The translations under genes and the position numbers were made by a program. The notes beneath the pieces were generated by a model that worked only from the letters and a program-made list of their open reading frames with translations, made no database searches and was not told where the DNA came from. Below are positions 46,366 through 46,500 of a DNA stretch of 46,500 bases, piece by piece (within the stretch, counting starts at the first letter, position 1; each line of letters begins with the position of its first letter). Source of the stretch: a virus. The stretch is from positions 1-46,500 of the IMG/VR virus record IMGVR_UViG_3300031952_005193; one strand, written 5' to 3'.

Positions 46366-46500
46366 ATGAAAGAACAAAAAGAAAGAAAAATCAAAATAAA
46401 AGAATCTGAATATCAGATATTGCGTCGTGATAGAAAAGCTAAAAAGGAAATTAAGGCTTTAGTTTTAATGTTGTTTGACAAAGTCAAAAACTGGAAATAA
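46366..46500 (+). CDS. small basic protein, first gene of the early transcript
   Basis: A 44-residue protein ending exactly at the last base of the window. It is highly charged with many Lys and Glu (KEQKERKIKIKESEYQIL), then RRDRKAKKEIKALVLMLFDK and a final NWK. It is probably helical. It is the first gene after the consensus promoter and lies next to the integrase, where Cro-, Cox- or excisionase-like proteins are usually encoded. No helix-turn-helix can be recognised, so that role is only positional. Its stop would abut the ATG at position 1 if the molecule is circular. Confidence 0.6.
   Translation: MKEQKERKIKIKESEYQILRRDRKAKKEIKALVLMLFDKVKNWK

Noticed and set aside
1-46500. Recoding of UGA as glycine, as in some CPR lineages
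   Set aside because: Many genes end neatly in TGA overlapping the next ATG, and no in-frame TGA is needed in the conserved genes.

Overview
The window looks like a complete or nearly complete genome of a tailed, podovirus-like, temperate phage, probably infecting a Patescibacteria (CPR, Parcubacteria-type) bacterium. The sequence is AT-rich and densely packed, with almost every gene on the + strand and many ATGA, TAATG or TAATATG junctions. UGA is used as an ordinary stop. Most starts lack a good Shine-Dalgarno sequence and are preceded only by A/T. The host guess rests mainly on the C-terminal peptidoglycan-binding domain of the endolysin (about 44030-44229), whose wording resembles the cell-wall binding modules common in Parcubacteria. 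That is recall and inference, not a search. The window opens on an ATG at base 1 and closes on a TAA at 46500, so the two ends could join as one more tight gene junction of a circular or circularly permuted genome.

Region 1 (1-8318) is the early, DNA-metabolism module: a DUF6166-like protein, a candidate single-strand annealing protein with a PD-(D/E)XK exonuclease, a YopX protein, an HNH endonuclease, a winged-helix protein, two more PD-(D/E)XK-type nucleases, a small cytosine-methyltransferase-like protein, an SF2 helicase and several unknown small proteins. No DNA polymerase or primase is visible, so replication must lean on the host.

Region 2 (8363-21182) holds packaging and head genes: small and large terminase, a terminator-like element, portal, scaffold candidate, decoration protein, major capsid protein, a beta-helix protein and other virion proteins. 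A free-standing DUF559-like endonuclease and a sugar cassette (nucleotidyltransferase plus a glycosyltransferase/FkbM-methyltransferase fusion) sit inside it.

Region 3 (21245-33116) holds the tail and adsorption genes. These include two proteins built largely of an unusual basic 16-residue repeat, a beta-helix fibre between them, a connector-like protein, a gp10/nozzle-like protein, a fibre with a candidate C-terminal chaperone and a small membrane protein.

Region 4 (33160-42920) holds two coiled-coil proteins with related LysM-like N-termini and a giant 2560-residue polyvalent protein. The giant carries a RelA/SpoT-like domain, a complete DnaN-like sliding clamp and tandem RadC/JAB domains. 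By analogy with other polyvalent proteins it may be injected with the DNA.

Region 5 (42921-46500) holds lysis and lysogeny: a minus-strand leaderless membrane mini-protein, a papain-like endolysin, a holin, a lysozyme-like protein whose N-terminus needs a -1 shift at an A7 run, a poly-Glu micro-peptide, a terminator, a structured RNA, a tyrosine integrase, and a sigma70-type promoter before a last small basic gene.

Two genome-wide signals stand out. One is a directional AAAGGTC(G) motif that keeps appearing just after stop codons and 16-48 bases before the next start. The other is a set of structured intergenic elements, three of which directly precede a motif copy. Together they suggest a phage-specific regulatory code.
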